Shown piece by piece: positions 1-11,040 of a stretch of DNA of 64,000 nt; the stretch's first letter is position 1, and every line of letters starts with the position of its first letter. This DNA is from Candidatus Desulfobacillus denitrificans (GTDB taxonomy: Bacteria; Pseudomonadota; Gammaproteobacteria; Burkholderiales; Rhodocyclaceae). The stretch lies in contig AP021857.1 in NCBI GenBank assembly GCA_017347485.1, positions 2,399,390 through 2,463,389 on the forward strand. The letters run 5' to 3'. The notes beneath the pieces are model-generated. The model worked only from the letters and a program-made list of their open reading frames with translations. It was not told where the DNA came from and ran no database searches. Both the position numbers and the translations under genes were made by a program.

Positions 1-128
1 GCGCCGACGCCGAGGTCATAAGCCTTGCGTTCCAGGCTCTGCAGCAACTCGCCGCTGCCGGCAACGAGCATGACGACGCTCACGACGACGCCGATGAACC
101 AGTCCGTTTTCCAGAAAGACTTCGACAC
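1..128 (-). CDS. CHASE2-type membrane sensor protein, N-terminal fragment
   Basis: The reverse strand opens with GTG at 128-126 and runs off the left edge of the window, giving about 42 residues. They read as a short polar start (VSKSFWKTDWF), one hydrophobic membrane segment (IGVVVSVVMLVAG) and then the phrase LLQSLERKAYDLGV. This matches my memory of the N-terminus of CHASE2-domain proteins (serine/threonine kinases or adenylate cyclases with an extracytoplasmic sensor domain). A purine-rich GGGAGAGGA lies about 9 nt before the GTG and supports this start. The domain that would define the output (kinase, cyclase or other) lies outside the window, so only the sensor family can be proposed. 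Confidence 0.6.
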   Translation of the reverse strand, partial: MSKSFWKTDWFIGVVVSVVMLVAGSGELLQSLERKAYDLGVG

Positions 129-383
129 GCTGCGCTGTCCTCTCCCGCTGAATTTTGTCTTTATCGGAGAAGCGGCCGTGCGCGCGCGATTCAGCCACCC
201 CCGCAATATCCGCGCACGGCTTCAACCATTAAAAAATCCCAAGCTGCCGGAAATCAGCTCCACAACCCGGCCAACTTGCGTAGAAACAGTAATTTAATTG
301 TAATTCTTACAGGCAAACATGAAGATAGTCAAATATTTCTGAGTGATCCGAACAGCGTTCCCTCCGGTTCCGGAAGCAACAAC

Positions 384-401
384 GCCGCCCATGAGGGCGG
401 C
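384..401 (-). terminator. Hairpin after sucD, probable terminator
   Basis: A 7-bp GC-only stem (GCCGCCC / GGGCGGC) with an ATGA loop lies 25 nt downstream of the sucD stop on the reverse strand, followed by a weakly T-rich GTTGTTGCTT. It is a plausible end for the sucCD transcript, but the T tract is imperfect. The rest of 129-426 holds no gene that I can see. Confidence 0.5.
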
Positions 402-426
402 GCTGGTCGGCTGGGCAGTGTCCGGA

Positions 427-1314
427 TTAAAGAACGGATTTCAGCAGCTTGCCCATTTCGGCAGGGTTCTTGGTGGTCTTGATGCCGCAAGCCTCCATGA
501 CGGCCAGCTTTTCCTGTGCCGTGCCCTTGCCGCCGGAAATGATGGCGCCGGCATGGCCCATGCGCTTCCCCGGGGGGGCAGTGACGCCGGCGATGAAACC
601 CACCACCGGTTTCTTGTTCTTGCATTCCCTGGCGTACCACTCGGCGGCGGCCTCCTCGTCGGAGCCGCCGATCTCGCCGATCATGATGACGGCGTCGGTG
701 TCCGGATCGTTCATGAACAGTTCCAGCACGTCCTTGTGCTTGAGGCCATTCACCGGGTCGCCGCCGATGCCGACGGCGGTTGACTGTCCCAGCTTGAGGT
801 CCGAGAGTTGGCCCACCGCCTCGTAGGTCAGCGTGCCGGAACGCGACACCACGCCGATGCGGCCCTTCATGTGGATGTGGCCGGGCATGATGCCGATCTT
901 GATTTCCTCCGGCGTGATGATGCCCGGGCAGTTCGGGCCGCACAGGATGGTCTTGGCGCCGGCCTTGCGCATCTTGTCCTTCACCTCGACCATGTCGCGC
1001 ACCGGGATGCCCTCGGTGATGCAGATGACCAGATCCAGTTCGGCTTCCACGGCCTCCCAGATCGCCGCCGCGGCGAAGGGGGGCGGCACGTAGATGACGG
1101 AGGTATTGACGCCAGTCTGTTTCTTCGCTTCCTTCACCGAAGCGAAGATGGGGATGCCCTCGTAGGACTCGCCGGCCTTCTTCGGGTTCACGCCGGCGAC
1201 GTAGCAGTTCGCGCCGTTGGCGTACTCCTTGCTCATCTTGGTGTGGAACTGGCCGGTCTTGCCGGTGATGCCCTGCGTGACGACGCGGGTGTTCTTGTTG
1301 ATCAGGATGCTCAT
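427..1314 (-). CDS. sucD: Succinyl-CoA synthetase (ADP-forming) alpha subunit
   Basis: This TCA-cycle enzyme subunit interconverts succinyl-CoA and succinate with ATP formation and works as a complex with SucC in the cytoplasm. The 295-residue product is the usual family length. It starts [15 protein letters not shown], carries the CoA-binding Rossmann segment, the GPNCPGI loop near residue 126, and the GHAGAI motif whose His (about residue 254) is the phosphorylated catalytic histidine. The reading frame stays open upstream to 1521, but the ATG at 1314 is chosen because it gives the family N-terminus and sits 11 nt after the sucC stop. It is the second gene of a sucC-sucD operon. It fits as the sink for succinyl-CoA produced by the aromatic pathways nearby. 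Confidence 0.97.
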   Translation of the reverse strand: MSILINKNTRVVTQGITGKTGQFHTKMSKEYANGANCYVAGVNPKKAGESYEGIPIFASVKEAKKQTGVNTSVIYVPPPFAAAAIWEAVEAELDLVICITEGIPVRDMVEVKDKMRKAGAKTILCGPNCPGIITPEEIKIGIMPGHIHMKGRIGVVSRSGTLTYEAVGQLSDLKLGQSTAVGIGGDPVNGLKHKDVLELFMNDPDTDAVIMIGEIGGSDEEAAAEWYARECKNKKPVVGFIAGVTAPPGKRMGHAGAIISGGKGTAQEKLAVMEACGIKTTKNPAEMGKLLKSVL

Positions 1315-1325
1315 GTCAGTCTTCC

Positions 1326-2492
<1,167 letters not shown>

Positions 2493-2568
2493 GCTTTTTC
2501 CTTGCTGGTTGATGCTGATGAAGGCATGCCGGAAAGGGGCGGGAATGCCGCGGCGCCACCGCCTTTCG

Positions 2569-2618
2569 ATGAAACCCCATAGGTTTCATGGAGCTGGTCA
2601 TAATATCACATTATGACC
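2569..2618. promoter_or_regulatory. Two adjacent perfect inverted repeats between paaY and sucC
   Basis: ATGAAACC / GGTTTCAT (2569-2576 and 2582-2589, 5-nt loop) is followed at once by GGTCATAAT / ATTATGACC (2596-2604 and 2610-2618, 5-nt spacer). The second is AT-rich with 9-bp perfect arms and looks like a regulator operator near the sucCD promoter. It could equally be a hairpin ending paaY transcription. No T tract follows on the reverse strand, which favours a protein-binding site. Confidence 0.4.
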
Positions 2619-2650
2619 CCTCTCCCGAGGGAAAACAGGCGTCTGGGCGA

Positions 2651-3289
2651 CTATTCGGGCGGGCTATCTGCAGCCGCCTCCGCCCATTCCGCCTTGGCCT
2701 CGATGAGCGGCTTGATGTCCGGCAGGACGATGCGCTTGCGGTTGGCCTCGACCTCGGTCAGCGCTTCGACCTCCACCATGCTCGCCAGCGAACTGCGCGC
2801 CAGTTGCTGATAGAGCACCGTGCCTTCGGTCTTCCAGGCCATTTCCTGCTCGGTGAGCGGGCGCACCACCTTGGCCGGGATACCGGCCACCAGGCTTTTC
2901 GGCGGCACCACCATGCCGGCCTTGACGAAGGCCATTGCCGCAATGATGGCGAACTCGCCCACATCCGCGTTGTCGATCACCACCGCATTCATGCCGACCA
3001 GGGCGTCGTGGCCGATGCGGCAGCAGTGCAGCACGGCGCCATGGCCGATATGGCCGTTTTCCTCGACGACGGTGTCACGCTCGGGGAAACCATGGACAAT
3101 GCAACAGTCCTGGATGTTGACGCCCCGCTCGATCCGAATGCGGCCGAAATCCCCGCGCAAGCAGGCATTCGGGCCGATGTAGCAATCGGGTCCGACGATG
3201 ACGTCACCAATAAGAACGGCCGAAGGATGAACAAAGGCCGTTGGATGCACGACCGGGGTCACGCCTTCCAGCGAATAGACTTTCACCAT
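2651..3289 (-). CDS. paaY: PaaY-like gamma-class carbonic anhydrase / hexapeptide-repeat thioesterase
   Basis: This is a left-handed beta-helix protein of the gamma-carbonic-anhydrase family. PaaY proteins accompany phenylacetate catabolism and are described as thioesterases that remove dead-end CoA derivatives. The 212 residues show imperfect hexapeptide repeats from about residue 15 to 150 (for example VVHPTAFVHPSAVLIGDV, IGPNACLRGDFG) and metal-ligand His in VHGFPE and GHIGHGAVLHCC. The C-terminal helix and length (about 200) agree with PaaY rather than with shorter YrdA-like proteins. It is divergent from paaG across a 125-bp AT-rich region. Assignment as PaaY rests on family features plus location beside paaG, paaI, paaJ and paaK. 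Confidence 0.87.
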   Translation of the reverse strand: MVKVYSLEGVTPVVHPTAFVHPSAVLIGDVIVGPDCYIGPNACLRGDFGRIRIERGVNIQDCCIVHGFPERDTVVEENGHIGHGAVLHCCRIGHDALVGMNAVVIDNADVGEFAIIAAMAFVKAGMVVPPKSLVAGIPAKVVRPLTEQEMAWKTEGTVLYQQLARSSLASMVEVEALTEVEANRKRIVLPDIKPLIEAKAEWAEAAADSPPE

Positions 3290-3414
3290 AAGGCAGCATG
3301 CTGCAGGTTGTCTGTCGGAATTGAATTATGTAGCATGGCGAAGTCGATGTAAAATGATACTAATGGAAATATATTGCAATTTATAATTGTATCACTTTGA
3401 GCATTTGAACCCTC
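3290..3414. promoter_or_regulatory. Divergent AT-rich promoter region paaY / paaG
   Basis: The 125-bp spacer is markedly AT-rich compared with its surroundings and includes stretches such as ATATATTGCAATTTATAATT around 3365-3390. It must hold the promoters of both the paaY transcript and the paaG-I-J-K operon. I cannot assign -35/-10 boxes or a regulator site with confidence. The 12-bp palindrome GCAGCATGCTGC (3293-3304) at its left end could be chance. Confidence 0.45.
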
Positions 3415-4209
3415 ATGAGCCTGGTGCTCCACGAATTCCGTGAAGGCATTGCCCGCATCACGCTGAACCGCCCGGACAAGCTGAACAGCTTCAACGCGGC
3501 GATGCATGGCGAGTTGCGCGCAGCGATTGAACGCGCACAAGCCGACCATGCCCGCGCTCTGATACTGACGGGCGCCGGCCGCGCCTTCTGCACCGGCCAG
3601 GATCTCGCAGAACGCATCATGCCGCCCGGCGCGCCGCCACCTGACCTGGGCCAGTCCATCGAGCAAAACTACAAGCCGCTGGTGCTGGCGCTGCGCGCCC
3701 TGCCGATGCCGGTCATCGCCGCCGTCAATGGTGCGGCGGCCGGCGCCGGGGCCAACCTGGCGTTCGCCTGCGACATCGTGCTGGCGGCGCGCCAGGCGGT
3801 TTTCATCCAGGCCTTCAGCAAGCTCGGCCTGGGGCCGGATTCCGGCAGCAGCCACTTCCTGCCGCGACTGGCCGGATCGGCGCGCGCCATGGGCCTGTTG
3901 CTGACCGCGGAGAAGCTGACGGCCGAACAGGCTGAATCCTGGGGGCTGGTCTGGAAGTGCGTGGATGACGACAGGCTGCTGGCCGAGGCCGAGGCGCTGG
4001 CCGCCGGCTTCGCGCAGGGTCCGCCGCTGGCCTACGCCGCCATCAAGCGCACGCTGTACGCCTCGCCGCACAATACCCTGGAACAGCAACTCGACCTGGA
4101 GCGCGACACCCAGCGCGAACTCGGCCGCAGCGAGGACTACCGCGAGGGCGTGGCGGCATTCATGGAAAAACGGTCGCCGCAATTCAAGGGTAAACCTGAT
4201 TACCAATGA
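3415..4209 (+). CDS. paaG: Ring 1,2-epoxyphenylacetyl-CoA isomerase-type enoyl-CoA hydratase
   Basis: This crotonase-fold enzyme of the aerobic phenylacetyl-CoA pathway in other bacteria isomerises the ring epoxide to the oxepin-CoA and shifts double bonds later in the route. Its 264 residues show the crotonase signatures ITLNRPDKLNSFN, ALILTGAGRAFCTGQDL (residues 45-61) and the oxyanion region GAAAGAGANLAFACDIV, with the SKLGLGPDSGSSHFLPRL acidic-residue loop typical of PaaG. The C-terminus is altered. An IS element begins at 4195, so the last residues PDYQ and the stop TGA come from the IS end. Before insertion the protein would have ended ...FKGK with its TGA overlapping the paaI start. 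Only four residues are added, so activity is probably kept. Confidence 0.9.
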   Translation: MSLVLHEFREGIARITLNRPDKLNSFNAAMHGELRAAIERAQADHARALILTGAGRAFCTGQDLAERIMPPGAPPPDLGQSIEQNYKPLVLALRALPMPVIAAVNGAAAGAGANLAFACDIVLAARQAVFIQAFSKLGLGPDSGSSHFLPRLAGSARAMGLLLTAEKLTAEQAESWGLVWKCVDDDRLLAEAEALAAGFAQGPPLAYAAIKRTLYASPHNTLEQQLDLERDTQRELGRSEDYREGVAAFMEKRSPQFKGKPDYQ

Positions 4210-5227
4210 GGCTCAGCCAGTGAGCCAGTGGGGGTAGCAAACTGGCATCGCTTGATTTTCCAAGGAGATAAGCGATGCCGAAGAACAAGGTGCAATTTCA
4301 GCGGGGCATGGGTTTGCGCGAATTCATGGACAAGTACGGAACGACGGAACAATGCGAGCAGGCGCTGCTCGCGTGGCGCTGGCCGCGCGGGTTTGTCTGC
4401 CCCGAGTGCGGGCATACGGCGTACTGCGCTCTCAAGGGGCGACGGCTGATCCAGTGCAACGCCTGCCGCCGACAGACATCCGTTACCGCCGGTACGCTGT
4501 TCGCCGGCTCCAAGCTGCCGCTTTCCGTCTGGTTTTTGGCCATGCACCTGATCGGCCAGGCCAAGAACGGCATCTCGTCCCTGGAACTGTCCCGCCAACT
4601 GGCCATCTCCCAGAACAGCGCCTGGCTGATGAAGCACAAGCTCATGCAGGCGATGCTGGAGCGCGATGCTGGTCGGCAACTCAAGGGGTTGGTGCAGCTC
4701 GACGATGCCTACTGGGGCGGCCGGCGCCGGGGCGGGAAGCGCGGCCGCGGCACGCGCGGCAAGACGCCCTTCGTGGCGGCGGTGGAAACCGATGCGGCGG
4801 GACGGCCGCGCCGCATGAGTTTCAATCGCGTCAAGGGTTTCCGATCGAAGGAGATCGCCCGCTGGAGCCGGACGAAATTGGCTCCGGGCACGACGGTGCA
4901 TTCGGACGGTCTGGCCTGCTTTGCCGCGGTCAATCAGGCCGGCTGCACACACCGGCCGACGGTCATGAGCGGCCCGGGCATTGAGCGACGCAGGCTTGCG
5001 CTCACCTGGGTCGATACAATGCTCGGCAATGTGAAGAATGCGATCCACGGCACCTATCATGCGATACGCGAGAAACATCTGCCGCGCTATCTGGCCGAAT
5101 ACAGTTATCGCTTCAACCGACGTTTCGATCTGGCGAGCATGCTTGCTCGGCTGGCTACCGCCGCCGCGAACACGCCGCCTATGCCGTACCGGCTCGTAAA
5201 GTTGGCTGAGGCTCATTGGTAATCAGG
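4195..5227 (+). mobile_element. Complete IS1595-family insertion sequence with 8-bp target duplication
   Basis: The element is 1033 bp. The ends CCTGATTACCAATGAG and CTCATTGGTAATCAGG are perfect inverted repeats, continuing imperfectly (GCTCAGCCA versus its partner CTCAGCCAA). AGGGTAAA occurs directly outside both ends (4187-4194 and 5228-5235), an 8-bp target duplication as expected for IS1595-type transposition. It carries one intact transposase. Insertion hit the last codons of paaG: removing the element and one AGGGTAAA restores AAGGGTAAATGATG, i.e. paaG ending GGT AAA TGA overlapping the ATG of paaI. A truncated, nearly identical copy lies at 50290-50852. Confidence 0.95.
4275..5222 (+). 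CDS. IS1595-family transposase
   Basis: The 315-residue transposase has an N-terminal zinc ribbon (Cys42, Cys45, Cys61, Cys64 in CPECG and CNAC) followed by a helical region and the ISXO2-like DDE-type nuclease domain. Acidic candidates are in QLDDAYWGG (about residue 140) and VHSDGLACF, with the later NVKNAIHGTYH segment. Its start is preceded by AAGGAGATAAGCG, a clear ribosome binding site. The stop TAA lies inside the right terminal repeat. Nothing is broken, so this copy is probably active and a possible source for the copy at 50 kb, which differs by one coding change (Leu versus Phe at about residue 35). Confidence 0.95.
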   Translation: MPKNKVQFQRGMGLREFMDKYGTTEQCEQALLAWRWPRGFVCPECGHTAYCALKGRRLIQCNACRRQTSVTAGTLFAGSKLPLSVWFLAMHLIGQAKNGISSLELSRQLAISQNSAWLMKHKLMQAMLERDAGRQLKGLVQLDDAYWGGRRRGGKRGRGTRGKTPFVAAVETDAAGRPRRMSFNRVKGFRSKEIARWSRTKLAPGTTVHSDGLACFAAVNQAGCTHRPTVMSGPGIERRRLALTWVDTMLGNVKNAIHGTYHAIREKHLPRYLAEYSYRFNRRFDLASMLARLATAAANTPPMPYRLVKLAEAHW

Positions 5228-5230
5228 AGG
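5225..5230 (+). promoter_or_regulatory. Shine-Dalgarno of paaI formed by the IS junction
   Basis: The last three bases of the IS (AGG) join the first three of the duplicated target (AGG) to give a perfect AGGAGG four bases before the paaI ATG. Before insertion the same place read TTCAAGGGTAAATG, a weaker site, with paaI translation coupled to paaG through an ATGA overlap. The insertion therefore broke the coupling but built a replacement SD. Confidence 0.75.
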
Positions 5231-5234
5231 GTAA

Positions 5235-5683
5235 ATGATGACGACACCGACGCCCCAGCAGATCGCCGAGCGTTGCGCCGACACCCTCTGGCCGGGTGAC
5301 CGCGCGGCCCAGGGCATGGGCATGCAACTCGTCGAGATCGGCCCCGGCACGGCACGCCTGCGCATGGCGGTGCGCGAGGACATGGTGAACTGCCACGGCA
5401 TCTGCCATGGCGGCTACATCTTCGCCGTGGCCGACACCGCCTTCGCCTACGCCTGCAACTCGTATAATCACCGCACCGTCGCTGCCGGCGTGGATATCAA
5501 CTTTCTCGCCCCGGTGCAGCTCGGCGACATCCTCACTGCCCGCGGCCAGGTTCGTCAGCAGGGCGGCAGGACCGGTTACTACGACATCGAGGTCAGCAAC
5601 CAGGACGGCAAGCTGGTCGCCCTCTTCCGCGGCCGCGCCAGTCGCATCAAGGGCCCCATTTTCGAAGACGGAAACGACGACTC

Positions 5684-5687
<4 letters not shown>
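5235..5687 (+). CDS. paaI: Hydroxyphenylacetyl-CoA thioesterase (hotdog fold)
   Basis: PaaI hydrolyses stray ring-hydroxylated phenylacetyl-CoA species to rescue CoA. The 150-residue single hotdog domain contains the helix phrase [25 protein letters not shown] (residues about 55-79; HGG plus the Asp in VADTAF are the usual active-site region) and the strand [22 protein letters not shown]. The ATG at 5235 is used; it is followed directly by a second ATG. Its first base is the last base of the IS target duplication. The stop overlaps the paaJ start (ATGA), showing the original coupled organisation. Confidence 0.92.
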
Positions 5688-6889
<1,202 letters not shown>

Positions 6890-6939
6890 CAGGAACACGG
6901 GAGAGCATCAAGCAACAAGGAACAGAGGAGGAGACAGCC

Positions 6940-8253
<1,314 letters not shown>

Positions 8254-8273
8254 GCAGAGGCCAGACAACCGTG

Positions 8274-8298
8274 AAAGGCGGCCGCATGGCCGCCTTTT
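8274..8298 (+). terminator. Rho-independent terminator of the paa operon
   Basis: A 10-bp perfect stem AAAGGCGGCC / GGCCGCCTTT with a GCAT loop ends in TTTT, 20 nt after the paaK stop. The A-tract/U-tract symmetry makes this a textbook intrinsic terminator. Nothing else is seen in 8254-8404. Confidence 0.88.
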
Positions 8299-8404
8299 GC
8301 TTTGTAGGAATCTCTCCTACACGCCCCGGCGGAAGTGCTCGGAAGTGCTTGAGGCGCGGCGGGAATCGGCGGAAAATCGGTCCTATCGCAAAGTCATATC
8401 CAAC

Positions 8405-10228
8405 ATGAATCCGCCTCCCGACGGCAACCGCGACCTGCAGGACGAGCTCGCCGCGCTGAGAAAGCGCGTCGCCGAGCTGGAATCGCACGAGGCCGAGCTG
8501 GCCTGGGCGCACCAGACGCTGCTCGAACAAATCACCCACGAGCACAAGCAGACCGAATCCGCACTGCGCATCTCGGAGGAGAAGCTCTCGCGCATCTATG
8601 CCGCCAGTCCCGACGCCATCGCCATCTGTTCGCTCACCAGCGGCTGTTATGTGGATGTGAATCCGGCCTTCGAGCGCGTCTTCGGCCTCGCGCCGGGCGA
8701 GGTCATCGGCCACAAGGCCATTGAGGCGGGCGCCTGGACCGAGCCCGCCCTGCGCGAGCGCTACGTCGAGCAATTGCGCAGGGAGAAGGCCATTGTCAAC
8801 GAGGAAATCCGCTTCCGGCACAAGTCGGGCCGGCTTTTCGACAGCCTGTTCTCGGCCAGCCTGGTGGAGCTCGACGGCGACCCCTGCATGCTCTCGGTGA
8901 CGCGGGACATCACCGACCGCAAGCGCATCGAGCAGATGTTCCTCGAGCAAAACCGCATGCTGCATGCCGTCAGCGAGGCGCAGGCCGATTTCATCGCGGA
9001 CGCCGATCCGCATCCGACCTTCGACCGGCTGCTCAGCCATCTGCTGGACATCACGGACAGCCAGTACGGTTTCATCGGCGAGGTCTTCCATGCCGATAAC
9101 GGCGAGCCCTACCTGAAGCCGTATGCCATTACCGACATTTCCTGGGACGACGCCTCGCGCGCCCTGCATCGCAGCTACATCCGCGGCGGCTTCGAGTTCC
9201 GCAATCTGAAGACGCTCTTCGGCCATGTCCTGACCAGCGGCAAGCCGGTGCTGTCCAACGATCCCGCCCACGACCCGCGCCGCGGCGGCCTGCCGCCCGG
9301 CCACGCCCCGCTGCATGCCTTCATGGGGCTGCCGCTGTGGCGCGGCAACAGGCTGGTCGGCATGGCGGCCGTCGCCAACCGTCCCGGCGGCTACGACGCG
9401 GCATTGGTCGATCACCTGCAGCCTTTCACGTCCACCTGCGCAGTTCTCATCGAGGCCTACCACAACAGCCAGCGCCGCCGGCATGCCGAAAGCCTGCTGC
9501 GCCAGCTCAACCTGGAGCTGAAGGACCACGTCAACCAGCGTACGGCCGAGTTGCAGGCCTCGATCAAGGAGCTGGAGAGCTTCAGCTACTCGGTTTCCCA
9601 TGACCTGCGCTCGCCGCTGCGCGGCATCAACGGCTTCTCGCGTCTCCTGCTGGAAGACTACGGCGACCGGCTCGATGAGCACGGCAAGGAATATCTGCGC
9701 CGCATCTGCTCGGCCACGCTGCGCATGAGCGAGCTGATCGACGGCATGATCGACCTGGCCCAGCTCACCCGCGAACCGATCCATCCGGCCGAGGTCGACC
9801 TCTCGCGCCTGGCCGAATCGGTCGCCCGGGAACTGTACGGTGCCGAGCCTGGGCGCCGGGTCGAATTCAGCGCCATGCCGGGCCTCAAGGCGCGCGGCGA
9901 CGAGCGCCTGCTGCGCGTCGTCCTGCACAATCTGCTGACCAACGCCTGGAAATTCACTGCCCGCAAGCAGCTCGCCCATGTCGAGTTCGGCATGCGGCAG
10001 GCCGGCAACAGCCTCGCCTACTACGTCAAGGACGACGGCGCCGGCTTCGACATGAAATATGCGGACAAGCTGTTCGGTGCGTTTCAGCGCCTGCACGGCG
10101 TCAAGGAATTCGCCGGCACGGGCATCGGCCTGGCCACCGTGCAGCGCATCGTCCAGCGCCATGGCGGCCTCGTCTGGGCCGAGGGCGAAATCGACAAGGG
10201 CGCGACCTTCTTCTTCACCCTGTCGTGA
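8405..10228 (+). CDS. PAS-GAF sensor histidine kinase
   Basis: A soluble two-component sensor kinase of 607 residues. It has an N-terminal coiled coil (about residues 10-50, LAALRKRVAELESHEAEL), a PAS domain (about 60-180, ISEEKLSRIYAASPDAIAI through the PAC phrase LSVTRDITDRKR), a GAF domain (about 195-360), and a HisKA domain with phosphoacceptor His399 in SYSVSHDLRSPLRGINGFS. The ATPase domain follows (N box NLLTNAWKF, G boxes DDGAGFDM and GTGIGLATV). No membrane segment and no receiver domain are present. ATG 8405 is chosen because upstream in-frame starts fall inside or next to the paa terminator. The resemblance to bacteriophytochrome-like kinases is limited to the kinase core. No response regulator is encoded nearby; the next gene is a methyltransferase overlapping by 4 nt. 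Confidence 0.9.
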   Translation: MNPPPDGNRDLQDELAALRKRVAELESHEAELAWAHQTLLEQITHEHKQTESALRISEEKLSRIYAASPDAIAICSLTSGCYVDVNPAFERVFGLAPGEVIGHKAIEAGAWTEPALRERYVEQLRREKAIVNEEIRFRHKSGRLFDSLFSASLVELDGDPCMLSVTRDITDRKRIEQMFLEQNRMLHAVSEAQADFIADADPHPTFDRLLSHLLDITDSQYGFIGEVFHADNGEPYLKPYAITDISWDDASRALHRSYIRGGFEFRNLKTLFGHVLTSGKPVLSNDPAHDPRRGGLPPGHAPLHAFMGLPLWRGNRLVGMAAVANRPGGYDAALVDHLQPFTSTCAVLIEAYHNSQRRRHAESLLRQLNLELKDHVNQRTAELQASIKELESFSYSVSHDLRSPLRGINGFSRLLLEDYGDRLDEHGKEYLRRICSATLRMSELIDGMIDLAQLTREPIHPAEVDLSRLAESVARELYGAEPGRRVEFSAMPGLKARGDERLLRVVLHNLLTNAWKFTARKQLAHVEFGMRQAGNSLAYYVKDDGAGFDMKYADKLFGAFQRLHGVKEFAGTGIGLATVQRIVQRHGGLVWAEGEIDKGATFFFTLS

Positions 10229-10974
10229 GTGCCGCCTTCAAGGACCATTTCTCGAAGCAGGCGCCGGATTACGCGCGCTACCGGCCGAACTATCCGGCGC
10301 AGCTGTTCGCCTGGCTGGCACGGATCGCACCGTCACTCGGCACCGCCTGGGACTGCGGCACCGGCAGCGGCCAGGCCGCCATTGGCCTGGCCGCCCATTT
10401 CGGGCGCGTCATCGCCACCGATCCCAGCCGCGAGCAGCTCGCGCATGCCGAACCGCATCCGCGCATCGAGTATCGCGCGGCCGCCGCGGAAGTCAGTCCC
10501 CTCGAGACGGCGAGCATCGACCTGCTCACGGTCGCGCAGGCTATCCACTGGTTCGACCTGGAGAAGTTCTACGCCGAGTCGGGACGCGTGCTGAAGCCCG
10601 GGGGTGTCATCGCCGTCTGGACCTACACCCTGCTCGATGCCGAGGCCGGCATCGACGACCTGCTCAATGATTTCTACAAAAACGTCGTCGGCCCCTACTG
10701 GCCACCCGAGCGGCGGATGGTCGATGACCGCTATCGCTCGCTGCCCTTCCCCTTCGCGCCCATCGAACCGCCCGCCTTCGAGATCCGCACGGAGTGGTCG
10801 CGCGACGACCTGCTCGGCTATCTCGGCACCTGGTCGGCGACCCAGGCCTGCATGAAGGCATCGGGTAGCGATCCGCTCGTGGAATTCAGCCGCCGCCTGG
10901 CACCGCTATGGCCCGATCCGGCACGCAAGAAACTCCTGCGCTGGCCGCTGCACCTGCGCGTCGGGCGCGTGTAA
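10225..10974 (+). CDS. Class I SAM-dependent methyltransferase
   Basis: A Rossmann-fold methyltransferase of 249 residues. Motif I is WDCGTGSGQAAIGLA (about residues 40-54), the acidic residue ending strand 2 is in RVIATDPSREQL, and the post-motif region reads SIDLLTVAQAIHWFD. The pattern is that of the Methyltransf_11/25 group close to yeast TMT1-like proteins. The GTG start overlaps the kinase stop in GTGA, so the two are translated together and the methyltransferase may act in the same response. Substrate unknown. Confidence 0.85.
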   Translation: MSAAFKDHFSKQAPDYARYRPNYPAQLFAWLARIAPSLGTAWDCGTGSGQAAIGLAAHFGRVIATDPSREQLAHAEPHPRIEYRAAAAEVSPLETASIDLLTVAQAIHWFDLEKFYAESGRVLKPGGVIAVWTYTLLDAEAGIDDLLNDFYKNVVGPYWPPERRMVDDRYRSLPFPFAPIEPPAFEIRTEWSRDDLLGYLGTWSATQACMKASGSDPLVEFSRRLAPLWPDPARKKLLRWPLHLRVGRV

Positions 10975-11003
10975 CGCCCGTCCGGCAACGGCCGCCCCGC
11001 CGG

Positions 11004-11028
11004 AAAAGTCAGTCCCGGCAGGACGGCG
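11004..11028 (+). repeat. 25-nt dispersed repeat, copy a
   Basis: AAAAGTCAGTCCC-GGCA-GGACGGCG, 29 nt after the methyltransferase stop and just before the convergent dctM end. Consensus member of the eight-copy family; GTCC/GGAC can pair. Confidence 0.8.
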
Positions 11029-11040
11029 CGCGCCGCGCCA

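Noticed and set aside
3293..3304. Palindrome GCAGCATGCTGC before paaY as a regulator site
   Set aside because: Only 6-bp arms without spacer, partly a restriction-site-like sequence; too easily due to chance.
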